Of a stretch of DNA of 34,983 nucleotides, positions 9,323 to 16,623 are shown in pieces (within the stretch, counting starts at the first letter, position 1; each line of letters begins with the position of its first letter). The notes below the pieces were generated by a model. The model was not told the DNA's origin and made no database searches. It saw only the letters and a list, made by a program, of their open reading frames with translations. The DNA is from Planctomycetota bacterium (GTDB lineage Bacteria; Planctomycetota; SZUA-567; H5-PLA8). The stretch spans positions 1 to 34,983 of the forward strand of contig JAHCJK010000047.1 in assembly GCA_026184295.1 (NCBI GenBank). The letters run 5' to 3'. The position numbers and the translations under genes are program-made.

Positions 9323-9362
9323 AAGGCCCGGCTTTCCGACTTACGGAAATGTCACGGGCCTT
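9323..9362 (-). terminator. Terminator-like hairpin in the leader of the DUF6785-like gene
   Basis: On the minus strand AAGGCCCG (9355-9362) pairs with CGGGCCTT (9323-9330), and an inner stem TTTCCG/CGGAAA (9333-9338, 9344-9349) closes a five-base loop. A run of five T follows at 9324-9320. It lies about 55 bases before the chosen start codon, downstream of the separate terminator at 9501-9532. It could be an attenuator or the expression platform of an unrecognised riboswitch. I do not recognise a known aptamer upstream. Confidence 0.55.
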
Positions 9363-9500
9363 AACCTCACTTCGAAAGCGGAGTTGCTTTGTACCAAAGG
9401 CACGCCTGAAACCAAACGACAATTCAAGTACCCCGGTTTTTCTTTAACCAACCTGACAAAAAGCCATTAAAGCACCTGCCGAATTTCGATCATGCCTCCA

Positions 9501-9532
9501 AAAAGCAAAAACCCCCGTTTCCGGGGGCTTTT
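9501..9532 (-). terminator. Rho-independent terminator
   Basis: CCCCCG (9512-9517) and CGGGGG (9522-9527) form a stem with a four-base loop. On the minus strand it is followed by a T-run, and the other side carries TTTT as well. It lies 28 bases after the stop of the small exported VPGxY protein and ends that transcript. Confidence 0.85.
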
Positions 9533-9559
9533 GGTACGGCTCCGGAGACTGGCGCCGGA

Positions 9560-10021
9560 TCAGAAGCGGAAGCCAAGGCCCACGCGGACGGCCGGGCGGC
9601 TGCTTTCGACGTAGTACCCAGGCACCCACACCTGCACGACCTGAGTCTCGTAGCGCGCCGGAACGTAGACCTTGGTCCAGTACCCGTCGGCCACCTTCAC
9701 CGTCACTTCCATGCCGTCCTTCAGCAGCAGGGTCTTGTAGGTCGCGGGAACCCAGCGGTCTTCGTAGTGCGCCGCTTCGACCATCACCGTCTGCGACTGC
9801 GCTTCGTAGTGACCGGGGACGTAGGTGCTGCCGCCGCCGAAGCCCAGGCCGATCCCGACGTGGTTGTCGTGGTGGTGGTGATGGTTCTTGTCCTTCGAGA
9901 AGTCCTTCTTGTCGAACGCCTGCGCGTTGGTCGAAGCCGCGAAGCAGAGGACCATCGCCATCGCCAGAGCCGCACCCATCCACGCCTTCGGAGCCTTCTG
10001 CATCGTTTCCTTGGTATCCAT
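9560..10021 (-). CDS. Small exported protein with VPGxY/VPAxY repeats and a His-rich stretch
   Basis: 153 residues from the ATG at 10021, which has GGAAAGGAAG about 7 bases upstream; an in-frame ATG at 10210 lacks a comparable site. Signal peptide at residues 1-35 (cut after TNAQA). A Lys/Asp-rich stretch runs into five histidines near residues 47-51, which could bind metal. Four related units follow: VPGHY (68-72), VPATY (91-95), VPARY (120-124) and VPGYY (133-137), each spaced by beta-like sequence. The protein ends VRVGLGFRF, and a similar VGIGLGF occurs just after the histidines. The repeats recall small periplasmic YxxWxPGxW-type proteins. Function is unknown; an envelope role is likely. 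It is monocistronic, with its own terminator. Confidence 0.82.
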   Translation of the reverse strand: MDTKETMQKAPKAWMGAALAMAMVLCFAASTNAQAFDKKDFSKDKNHHHHHDNHVGIGLGFGGGSTYVPGHYEAQSQTVMVEAAHYEDRWVPATYKTLLLKDGMEVTVKVADGYWTKVYVPARYETQVVQVWVPGYYVESSRPAVRVGLGFRF

Positions 10022-10326
10022 CTTGCACTTCCTTTCCGGGCTTGATAGCCCTTTCGTATCTCGGTCGGAGCCCCACATTGGAGCGTCCGTTCTCTTCATG
10101 GAATGGATAAAAGCGACCTCTGTGCCAAAACCCGGCACATTCACAACCTGTTGAAGCCAAAGGGGTTGATTTTCAGACCCTTGGGCGAGCCCCCGGCATG
10201 CGTTGTCCACGCGAACAACCGTTCAATTTCGACCGTTCGATCAGGCACCGTTCGCCTTTTTGAAGTCTGGCACGCGCCGTTCGGGGCCACTTAAAGGTGA
10301 ATGCAGGCAGGACCGGAGGACTTCTT
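10022..10326. other. Intergenic region between divergent genes, with ACCGTTC repeats
   Basis: About 305 bases separate the exported VPGxY protein (minus) from the pseudopilin (plus). I see no gene. It contains a short inverted repeat TGTGCC/GGCACA (10121-10126, 10134-10139) and three direct copies of ACCGTTC at 10218-10224, 10232-10238 and 10247-10253, spaced 14 and 15 bases. A fourth, weaker copy follows near 10276. These may bind a regulator of the pseudopilin gene. No clear -35/-10 pair stands out. Confidence 0.4.
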
Positions 10327-10836
10327 ATGCGCACGTGGCAGCGTTCGAATCGGAACCGGCGCGGCTACACGCTGCTGGAAATCCTGGTGGCCGTCGCGAT
10401 CCTCGCGACGCTGCTGTCCTTGATGGGCGTGGTGGGTTCGATGGCAATCAAGGGCACCAAGAAGAAGAGCACGCAGGCGACCGTCGAGCGCGCGCATGCC
10501 GCACTGGCCTACTTTTACGCCACGCACGGCAATCAGTATCCGCCGGAAACCTCCGAGACCTGGCCCGCACCGTACGACCCCGCGGGCGTGGAGTTCGACC
10601 GGACCTTGATGCCGGACCAGTCCGTCCCCGCCTGGAAGCCCGGCGAACTGGATGCGAGCGACGACCGCTACGTGCTCGACGCATGGGGCCACCGCCTGCG
10701 CTACCGCAAGGCGAGCCCCCACCGCGTGCTGGTATGGAGCTGCGGGCCCGACGGCATCGACCAGACCGGCGCCGACACCGCCGGACGCAAGGTCCAGGCT
10801 GGCGACGACATCACGAGCGCCGCCAACAACCCGTGA
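10327..10836 (+). CDS. Type II secretion / type IV pilus pseudopilin (GspG-like)
   Basis: 169 residues from the ATG at 10327, preceded by GGAGG seven bases upstream; an in-frame upstream ATG at 10297 lacks a good site. The class III leader is clear: a basic stretch, then RRG|YTLLEILVAVAIL, with prepilin peptidase cleavage after Gly13, Tyr in place of the usual Phe at +1, and the required Glu at +5 (Glu18). The hydrophobic N-terminal helix continues to about residue 40. The C-terminal half has the GspG-type layout (DAWGHRLRYR, then WSCGPDGIDQTGADTAG), similar to the calcium-binding loop of major pseudopilins. It would be assembled into a periplasmic pseudopilus driven by GspE-type ATPases. A GspE-like gene and pilT lie a few kilobases downstream, but no GspF or secretin gene is in the window. 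Confidence 0.9.
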   Translation: MRTWQRSNRNRRGYTLLEILVAVAILATLLSLMGVVGSMAIKGTKKKSTQATVERAHAALAYFYATHGNQYPPETSETWPAPYDPAGVEFDRTLMPDQSVPAWKPGELDASDDRYVLDAWGHRLRYRKASPHRVLVWSCGPDGIDQTGADTAGRKVQAGDDITSAANNP

Positions 10837-10930
10837 GCGCCGACCGAAGGCCTGTCGCGTTCCCGCCCAGCCGCACTTTTCCCTTCCGTGCAAACCGCGC
10901 GCGCTTCGCTAAGATGCTCCCGCCGACCTT

Positions 10931-11015
10931 GCCCGGGTGGCGGAACTGGCAGACGCTGGGGACTTAAAATCCCCTGGCCCTAAAGGCCGTGCGGGTTCGA
11001 GCCCCGCCCTGGGCA
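10931..11015 (+). tRNA. tRNA-Leu (UAA anticodon)
   Basis: A full class II cloverleaf of 85 bases. The acceptor GCCCGGG pairs with CCTGGGC (one G-U). Anticodon stem GGGGA/TCCCC encloses loop CTTAAAA with anticodon TAA at 10965-10967. There is a variable arm (GGCCCTAAAGGCC region) and a T loop TTCGAGC on stem GCGGG/CCCGC. The discriminator is A, and CCA is not encoded. It lies 87 bases upstream of the sulfatase gene with no terminator between, so the two may be transcribed together. Confidence 0.97.
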
Positions 11016-11101
11016 TCTCTTCAAACGAAATCGCGTCCGCGCCTCTTCTCCTTATAGAGACTTCGCGCAGGTCCGCCGCAGACCGCTCATCTGGAGGCCG
11101 C

Positions 11102-12472
11102 ATGCCCGAGACGCCCTCGCGCCCGAACATCCTCGTCATCCTGGACGACCAGCACCGCTTCGATTACCTGGGCTGCGCGGGCGCGTCCTGGGTCCGCACG
11201 CCGAATCTGGACAGCCTCGCCGCACGCGGCGTGCGCTTCACCAACTGCTGCACCAACGCGCCCGTCTGCGCGCCTGCCCGCATCGCGCTCTCGTGCGGAT
11301 TGCAGCCGCATCGCCTGGGGGCGCTGGCCAACGACTGTTTTCTGCCGCGCGCGGTGCCGACGTACTACCAGCACCTGCGGGACCACGGGTACTACGTCGG
11401 CTGCGTGGGCAAACTCGACCTTGCCAAGCCCGAAAGCTACAACGGGCGCGACGGCGACCGCCCCGCCGCGTTCATGTGGGGCTTCACGCATCCGGTCGAA
11501 TGCGAAGGCAAGATGCACGCGGGCCAGTCGCCCGAACCGCGCGGGCCGTACGGCCACTGGCTGCGCGAACGCGGTCTCTACGAGGCCTTCCAGCAGGATT
11601 ACCGCCGCCGCAACGAGGAAGGCTACCACGTCTCCGCGCACGATTCGGTGCTGCCGACGGAGGCCTTTGAAGACTGCTACATCGGGCGGCGCAGCGCGGA
11701 ATGGATCGAACGGACGCCCGGCGATTTTCCCTGGCACCTCTTCGTGAGCTTCGTCGGCCCGCACGATCCGTACGATCCGCCCGCGGCATACGCGGAACGC
11801 TACCGCCGCGCGGAGATGCCGCCGGCCCTGCCGTTCGTGCCCGAACGGCTCCCGGCGTACGTGCGCGGGCGCGCGCAGGCCTATGCGCCGGAAAAGATTC
11901 TCGAGACCCGCCGGCAGTACTGCGCGGCCATCGAGGCCATCAACGACCAGGTCGGCCTGATCCTCGCGGCGCTGGAACGGCGCGGCTGGACGGAGAACAC
12001 GTACGTGATCTTCTCCAGCGACCACGGCGAGATGCTCGGCGATCACGGGCTATATACGAAATCCGTGCCCTACGAGGCCGCGCTGCGCGTCCCGCTGCTC
12101 GCCGCGGGCCCGGGCATCGCAGGCGGGCGGGTCTGCCACGCGCCGGTGGAACTGATCGACCTCAACCCCACCGTCGCCGATCTGGCCGGCCTGCCGGCCC
12201 AGCCGAACCTGGACGCGCGTTCGTTCGCGCCGGTGCTCCGCGGGGCCACGCACGAGCACCGCGGCGAATGCCTGAGCAGCCTGCGCAGCTTCAACCTCGT
12301 GCGAACCGAACGCTTCAAGTTCATCCGACACACGAACCAGGGCACGGAACTCTTCGACCTGCAGGAGGACCCGCACGAGACCCGCAACCTCGCCAAGGAC
12401 GACCCCAAGCGCGCGCGCGAAATGGCCGGCCTGCTGAGCCGGCGGATGCTGGAAGGCGCCTGGATGCGCTGA
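11102..12472 (+). CDS. Sulfatase (formylglycine-dependent, alkaline phosphatase superfamily)
   Basis: 456 residues from the ATG at 11102, with TGGAGG upstream; an in-frame upstream extension would run through the tRNA gene and is rejected. The N-terminus NILVILDDQHRFD supplies the metal-binding Asp pair (15-16). The signature C56-A-P-A-R60 fits CxPxR, so Cys56 would be converted to formylglycine by a sulfatase-maturing enzyme. FSSDHGEMLGDHG is the second metal site, and the C-terminal ELFDLQEDPHETRNLA is typical of type I sulfatases. It hydrolyses a sulfate ester, substrate unknown. There is no signal peptide, so it should act in the cytoplasm, unlike most polysaccharide sulfatases. The related phosphonate monoester hydrolases share this motif and cannot be excluded. 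Such genes are abundant in Planctomycetota. Confidence 0.93.
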   Translation: MPETPSRPNILVILDDQHRFDYLGCAGASWVRTPNLDSLAARGVRFTNCCTNAPVCAPARIALSCGLQPHRLGALANDCFLPRAVPTYYQHLRDHGYYVGCVGKLDLAKPESYNGRDGDRPAAFMWGFTHPVECEGKMHAGQSPEPRGPYGHWLRERGLYEAFQQDYRRRNEEGYHVSAHDSVLPTEAFEDCYIGRRSAEWIERTPGDFPWHLFVSFVGPHDPYDPPAAYAERYRRAEMPPALPFVPERLPAYVRGRAQAYAPEKILETRRQYCAAIEAINDQVGLILAALERRGWTENTYVIFSSDHGEMLGDHGLYTKSVPYEAALRVPLLAAGPGIAGGRVCHAPVELIDLNPTVADLAGLPAQPNLDARSFAPVLRGATHEHRGECLSSLRSFNLVRTERFKFIRHTNQGTELFDLQEDPHETRNLAKDDPKRAREMAGLLSRRMLEGAWMR

Positions 12473-12476
12473 ACAT

Positions 12477-12506
12477 TTGCCCGGCACGGGGAACGCGTGG
12501 TATCCT
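12477..12506 (+). promoter_or_regulatory. Putative sigma-70 promoter of the GspE-like gene
   Basis: TTGCCC (12477-12482) and TATCCT (12501-12506) are 18 bases apart, each matching the consensus in four of six positions. They lie in the short gap after the sulfatase stop, 26 bases before the GspE-like start codon. Confidence 0.4.
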
Positions 12507-12531
12507 TTCCCCGTACGGCAAGGAGCCACCC

Positions 12532-13734
12532 ATGAGCGATACGACGGGCATGAATCCGGGCCCTCACGACCTCGACGCGCTCATGAAGGATCTGGAAGGC
12601 GCCGACGACGGCCCCGGCGACCCCTTCGCGGAATCCGAAGTCGCGCCGCCGGCCGTGCGCGTGGCCACGGAGATCGTCCGCAACGCCATCGACGAGAACG
12701 CCGAAGAGATTCACCTCGAACCGGGCGAACATGACGTGCGCGTGCGCTACCGCACCGGCGGCGTGCTCCGCACGGTCCGCAGCCTGCCCAAGAGCATGCG
12801 CGCGTCGCTGACCGCCCGGCTGAAGATCATCGCGAACCTCGACATTGCCGAACGCCGCCGACCGCAGAACGGGCGCGTGACCGTGCTCCACAAGAACGCC
12901 CAGGCCTCGTTCGTGCTCGAGACGCTCCCGACGCCGCTGGGCGAGAAGCTCTTCTTCCGCCGCATCGAGGACCCCTGGACGATTCCGGCGCTCGGCGAGG
13001 TGGATTTCTCCGCCGAAATGCTCGCGCGGTACCGCACGCTGCTGGAAGCGCCGAACGGGCTGATCTTGCACGCGGGGCCGAGCCAGGGCGGGCGCGATCG
13101 GATTCTGCGCGCGGCCATGCGCGACTTGCCCGCGCAGGACCGCAACCTGATCACGGTCGAAGAACCGGTGCTGGGCCAGCTGCCGGGCGTAACGCGCACG
13201 GAAGTCTGCACGGCCGGCGGGTTCGGCCTAAGTGCCGCGATCCACGCGGCGATCCGGCAACGCCCGGAGGCGCTGATGATCGGCGAGATCCGCGACCGGG
13301 AGAAGGCCGAGCAGGCGCTCGACGCGGCCCTGGGCGGCACTCTGGTGCTCGCGGGCCTGAACGTGCCCACCGCCGCCGCCGCGGTGCAGCGCCTGCGCGA
13401 CATGGGGCTGGACAGTTACCTGGTCGCCGACGCGCTTCGCGGCGTCTGCGCCCACCACGCCCTGCGCCGGACCTGCCGCGCCTGCGAGGCGCGCGGCTGC
13501 GCCAAATGCCACGGCACCGGCGGACGCGGCACGCTGTACGTGCACGAACTCCTTACCGTAGACCGGGCCGTCGCCGAACGCATCCGTGCCGAAGCGAACG
13601 AAAGCGCGTTGCTTGCGACCGCGCGCGAAGCCGGCTTTGTCTCGCTGCACGAAGACGCCGCGGCGAAGGTGCAGGCCGGCGAGACCAGCGAACGCGAAGT
13701 GCGGCGCGTGCTGGGTCCCCGCGAGACGCCCTAG
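12532..13734 (+). CDS. GspE/PilB-family protein with degenerate ATPase motifs
   Basis: 400 residues; the ATG at 12532 follows AAGGAGCC. The family layout is plain: an N2E domain (EEIHLEPGEHDVRVRYRTGGVLR, residues 58-80) and a C-terminal RecA-like domain. The catalytic motifs are damaged. The Walker A region reads GPSQGGRD (182-189) where GPTGSGK[ST] is expected, so both the P-loop Lys and the Mg-binding Ser/Thr are lost. The Asp box reads ITVEEP. The His box reads GGTLVLAGLN where TGHLVLSTLH is expected. Walker B GEIRD (251-255) and the zinc tetracysteine motif (C315, C318, C323, C326) remain. It is shorter than typical GspE (about 500-570) because the N1E domain is missing. It probably cannot hydrolyse ATP and may be a structural or regulatory partner of an active GspE or of the nearby PilT. 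It meets the kinase gene tail to tail. Confidence 0.9.
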   Translation: MSDTTGMNPGPHDLDALMKDLEGADDGPGDPFAESEVAPPAVRVATEIVRNAIDENAEEIHLEPGEHDVRVRYRTGGVLRTVRSLPKSMRASLTARLKIIANLDIAERRRPQNGRVTVLHKNAQASFVLETLPTPLGEKLFFRRIEDPWTIPALGEVDFSAEMLARYRTLLEAPNGLILHAGPSQGGRDRILRAAMRDLPAQDRNLITVEEPVLGQLPGVTRTEVCTAGGFGLSAAIHAAIRQRPEALMIGEIRDREKAEQALDAALGGTLVLAGLNVPTAAAAVQRLRDMGLDSYLVADALRGVCAHHALRRTCRACEARGCAKCHGTGGRGTLYVHELLTVDRAVAERIRAEANESALLATAREAGFVSLHEDAAAKVQAGETSEREVRRVLGPRETP

Positions 13735-14552
13735 CCACCCGCGCGCACCCAGGCGCGCCATTCGGCTGCGACGGCCGCGGCCCTGGGCCGGGCAAGCGGG
13801 TTGCGCTCCAGCAGGCGCTCAATGGAAGCCCGAACTTCCGCCGGCCAATCCTTCAGCCACGCCTTCGGCAGCGGGGCCTCGCGCACGGCTTTCAAGATCT
13901 CATGCGGGCCGTCGCCGCGCAGGCCGAACGGCCGCGCCCCGGCGAGCATCTCGAACAGGATCACGCCCAGCGCCCAGACATCCGCGGGACGGCGGATGGG
14001 CGCGTGCGCGGCGATCTCGGGGGCCATGTACGAAGGCGATCCCATCAGCGCGCCGTGTGGCCGGACTTCGCCTTCCAGCACGGCCAGGCCCAGATCGCAG
14101 ATCACCGGGCGCGTCCCGCACAGCATCACGTTCGGCGGCTTCAGGTCCGCGTGGACGATCTCCAGGCCGTGCAGGTGCGCGACGGCCTCGGCCAGGTCGG
14201 CGGCGATGGCCAGGGCTTCGGCGACCGGGAGCCCCTGGCCGGGCGAAGTCCGTTCGCGCAGGATGCGGTGGAGCGGGCGCCCGTGGAGGAACTCCTGCAC
14301 CGCGTAGCAGCCTTCCTCGATCTCGCCCGACGAATACGTGCGCACGATGCCCGGGTGGTTCGCGCGCAGCGAAAGGCTGGCCTCGTGGCGCAGGCGCGCG
14401 CGCTGTTCGGCGTAGTCGGGGCGGGCGCGTTCGACGAGCTTGAAAGCCAGTTCGGCGCCGCCGCCTTCCTGAAGGGCCCGGTAGACCGTGGCGGTGCCGC
14501 CCTGCGCGACCTGCTCTTCGATGCGGTAAATCCCGATGCGCTGCCCGATCAT
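13731..14552 (-). CDS. Hanks-type serine/threonine protein kinase
   Basis: 273 residues from the ATG at 14552, with GAGGAGG upstream. It is essentially a bare kinase domain: glycine loop VAQGGTATVY (15-24), ATP-anchoring Lys38 (AFKLV), alpha-C Glu57, catalytic loop HADLKPPN with Asp136, and metal motif DLG (153-155). The activation segment ends SPSYMAPE, followed by DVWALGVILFEML. The usual HRD Arg is Ala, a non-RD form that often does not need activation-loop phosphorylation. There is no transmembrane segment or sensor domain, so it is cytoplasmic. It is divergent from lpxH and convergent with the GspE-like gene, sharing the CTAG at 13731-13734 as both stop codons. The substrate is unknown; the adjacent secretion ATPases are possible targets. 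Confidence 0.93.
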   Translation of the reverse strand: MIGQRIGIYRIEEQVAQGGTATVYRALQEGGGAELAFKLVERARPDYAEQRARLRHEASLSLRANHPGIVRTYSSGEIEEGCYAVQEFLHGRPLHRILRERTSPGQGLPVAEALAIAADLAEAVAHLHGLEIVHADLKPPNVMLCGTRPVICDLGLAVLEGEVRPHGALMGSPSYMAPEIAAHAPIRRPADVWALGVILFEMLAGARPFGLRGDGPHEILKAVREAPLPKAWLKDWPAEVRASIERLLERNPLARPRAAAVAAEWRAWVRAGG

Positions 14553-14564
14553 GCCGGCCTCCTC

Positions 14565-14592
14565 GCGACATCTTGCCCGGATGGGCTATAAT
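14565..14592 (+). promoter_or_regulatory. Putative sigma-70 promoter of lpxH
   Basis: GCGACA (14565-14570) and a perfect TATAAT (14587-14592) are separated by 16 bases. The lpxH start codon follows 39 bases downstream. The site lies in the gap between the divergent kinase and lpxH genes. Confidence 0.6.
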
Positions 14593-14630
14593 CGCAACCG
14601 GGGGACGGCTCTTCGGACACCGGGGCATTC

Positions 14631-15476
14631 ATGGCCAAAGCAACGCAGCCGCCTCCCCTTCCCGCCCACGGCCAGCGCCTGTTCATCGCCGACCTGCACC
14701 TGGACGGGGAAGACACGCCGCGCGCGCTTAGTTTCCGCGCGATGCTGGCCAAGCTGGCCAGCGAGGCCTCCCAGGTCCCCACCGAACTCTACATCCTCGG
14801 AGATCTCTTCGACTTCTGGGAAGAGTACCACCGCCAGGTCGCGGAGGTGTACGCGCGCGACCTGAAGGCGCTGGAAGAAGCGAACCGCGCAGGCGTCTCC
14901 ATCGTACTGCTCTCGGGAAACCGCGATTTCCTGTACGGGAACTACGTGAAGCGCCGCCTCAACGCCCATCTATGGGGCGACGGCGGGGAACTGACGCTCC
15001 AGGACGCGCGCAAACTCTGGATCGAACACGGAGACCTGCTCTGCACGGCCGACAAGCGCTACCTGCGTTTCCGCAAGATCGTGCGCAGCTTTCCGGTGCG
15101 GCTGTACTTCCGGCTGCTGCCATGGTCGAGCGCCCTCGGGATGATCGAGCGGCTGAAGGCGAAGTCGCGCCAGGACAAGGCCAAGAAGGACAAGAAAGTC
15201 TTCGAGATCGACGAGGCCTTTTCGCGCACGCGCCTGGAAAGCCGGGGCTGCAACGTGCTGATGTGCGGGCATACGCACCGGCCGCTGGCGAGCGACCTGG
15301 GCGCGGGTTACCGCCTGCTCGTGCTGCCCGCGTGGTGCGATGTGCCGGCCGGCTACCGCGAACGCGACCGGGCCCTCGTGCCCATGCGCGTGGCCGACGA
15401 CGGCACGATCAAGCCCGCCACCGAGACCTTCGAGTTCCGGCCCGAGGTTCCGCCCAAGAAAGGCCTGCGCTGGTAA
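14631..15476 (+). CDS. lpxH: UDP-2,3-diacylglucosamine diphosphatase-like metallophosphoesterase (LpxH type)
   Basis: 281 residues. The calcineurin-like metal motifs are complete and in order: FIADLHLD (Asp21, His23), GDLFDFW (Asp58), GNRDF (Asn97), EHGD (His133) and GHTH (213-216). The spacing and the FDFW after the second motif are typical of LpxH. LpxH hydrolyses UDP-2,3-diacylglucosamine to lipid X in lipid A synthesis at the inner face of the cytoplasmic membrane. The insert between EHGD and GHTH carries basic and hydrophobic segments (RSFPVRLYFRLLPW, then a Lys-rich stretch) suited to membrane contact. The start at 14631 has only a weak GGGG site. Presence of lpxH argues for an LPS-bearing outer membrane. 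A generic phosphoesterase of the same family is the alternative. Confidence 0.85.
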   Translation: MAKATQPPPLPAHGQRLFIADLHLDGEDTPRALSFRAMLAKLASEASQVPTELYILGDLFDFWEEYHRQVAEVYARDLKALEEANRAGVSIVLLSGNRDFLYGNYVKRRLNAHLWGDGGELTLQDARKLWIEHGDLLCTADKRYLRFRKIVRSFPVRLYFRLLPWSSALGMIERLKAKSRQDKAKKDKKVFEIDEAFSRTRLESRGCNVLMCGHTHRPLASDLGAGYRLLVLPAWCDVPAGYRERDRALVPMRVADDGTIKPATETFEFRPEVPPKKGLRW

Positions 15477-15534
15477 CGGCCGAAAGGTTTTCGGGCCTCC
15501 CTGTAATAAAAGAAATACACGAGGACGCCGCCGC

Positions 15535-16620
15535 ATGAACACCCCCTTGATGTCCGAAGGCATCGACATCGGCCGGTTCTTTGAAGCCGCGCTCAAGCGC
15601 GGTGCCAGCGACATCCTGCTCACGGCGGGCGTGCCGCCCTGCGTGCGGCTGCACGGCGCGATCATGCAGTTCGACCACGCGCCGCTCACCGGCGAACAGA
15701 CCCAGCGCCTCCTCTATTCGGTGCTCACGCAGGAACAGATCGCGCGCTTCGAGGCCGACCTGGAACTCGATTTCAGCATCCATTACCAGGACCGCGCGCG
15801 CTTTCGCGGCAACGCGTACCTGCAGCGCGGAGCCGTCGCGGCGGTCTTCCGGCTGATCCCGTCGGTGATCCCGCGCCCCGAGGACCTCGGCCTGCCCACG
15901 GTGCTGACCGACCTGGTGATGCAGGCGCAGGGCCTGATCCTCTTCACGGGACCGACGGGGCACGGCAAATCGACCTCGCAGGCCGCGCTGATCGACCAGG
16001 TGAACGAACGCCGCCGCGCGCACATCATCACCGTCGAAGACCCCATCGAGTACCTGCACCGCTCCAAGAACTCGGTCGTGGACCAGCGCGACGTCGGGCA
16101 GGACACGCACAGTTTTTCGGCGGCGCTGAAGCACGTGCTGCGCCAGGACCCGGACGTGATCCTGATCGGCGAATTGCGCGACCTGGAGACCATGGCCACG
16201 GGGCTGACCGCCGCCGAGACCGGCCACCTGGTGCTGGCCACGCTTCACACCAACAGCGCGATGCAGGCGGTGGACCGCATCATCGACGTCTTCCCGCCGT
16301 ATCAGCAGAACCAGGTGCGCACGCAGCTCAGCTTCTGCCTGCTGGCCATCGTCGCGCAGCGCCTGGTCGCCCGCGCCGACGGCAAGGGGCGCGTGGTGGC
16401 GGTCGAAATCCTCCGCAACATCCCGGGCATCGCGAACCTGATCCGCGAAGGCAAGACGCAGCAGATCGCCTCGATGATGGAGACCCACGCGAAGTTCGGG
16501 ATGCAGACGATGGACGCGGCGCTGAAGGACCTGTACCGCCGCGGCGTGATCTCCCGCGACGAGGCCGCGCGTTACATGGCCAACCCGCAGGGCCTGAACA
16601 GCGTCACCGCCGGAGGCTGA
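15535..16620 (+). CDS. pilT: Twitching-motility ATPase PilT
   Basis: 361 residues from the ATG at 15535, behind ACGAGGA; a second ATG five codons later (MSEGIDIGRF) is possible. All catalytic motifs are intact: Walker A GPTGHGKST (139-147), Asp box ITVEDPIEYLH (165-175), Walker B ILIGELRD (209-216) and His box TGHLVLATLHTN (229-240). The C-terminal IREGKTQQI matches the PilT retraction-specific motif. The protein is a cytoplasmic hexameric ATPase that powers pilus retraction, or a secretion motor in organisms without pili. It contrasts with the damaged GspE-like protein 1.8 kb upstream. A membrane TPR gene follows after three bases and is probably cotranscribed. Confidence 0.95.
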   Translation: MNTPLMSEGIDIGRFFEAALKRGASDILLTAGVPPCVRLHGAIMQFDHAPLTGEQTQRLLYSVLTQEQIARFEADLELDFSIHYQDRARFRGNAYLQRGAVAAVFRLIPSVIPRPEDLGLPTVLTDLVMQAQGLILFTGPTGHGKSTSQAALIDQVNERRRAHIITVEDPIEYLHRSKNSVVDQRDVGQDTHSFSAALKHVLRQDPDVILIGELRDLETMATGLTAAETGHLVLATLHTNSAMQAVDRIIDVFPPYQQNQVRTQLSFCLLAIVAQRLVARADGKGRVVAVEILRNIPGIANLIREGKTQQIASMMETHAKFGMQTMDAALKDLYRRGVISRDEAARYMANPQGLNSVTAGG

Positions 16621-16623
16621 GGC

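Noticed and set aside
9360..9440. Possible c-di-GMP, SAM or cobalamin riboswitch in the DUF6785-like gene leader
   Set aside because: I could not match the conserved core of any of these classes; only the terminator-like hairpin is supported.
10937..11101. Extended start of the sulfatase
   Set aside because: The extension would translate through the tRNA-Leu gene; the ATG at 11102 has a good ribosome site and the protein then begins just before the first sulfatase strand.
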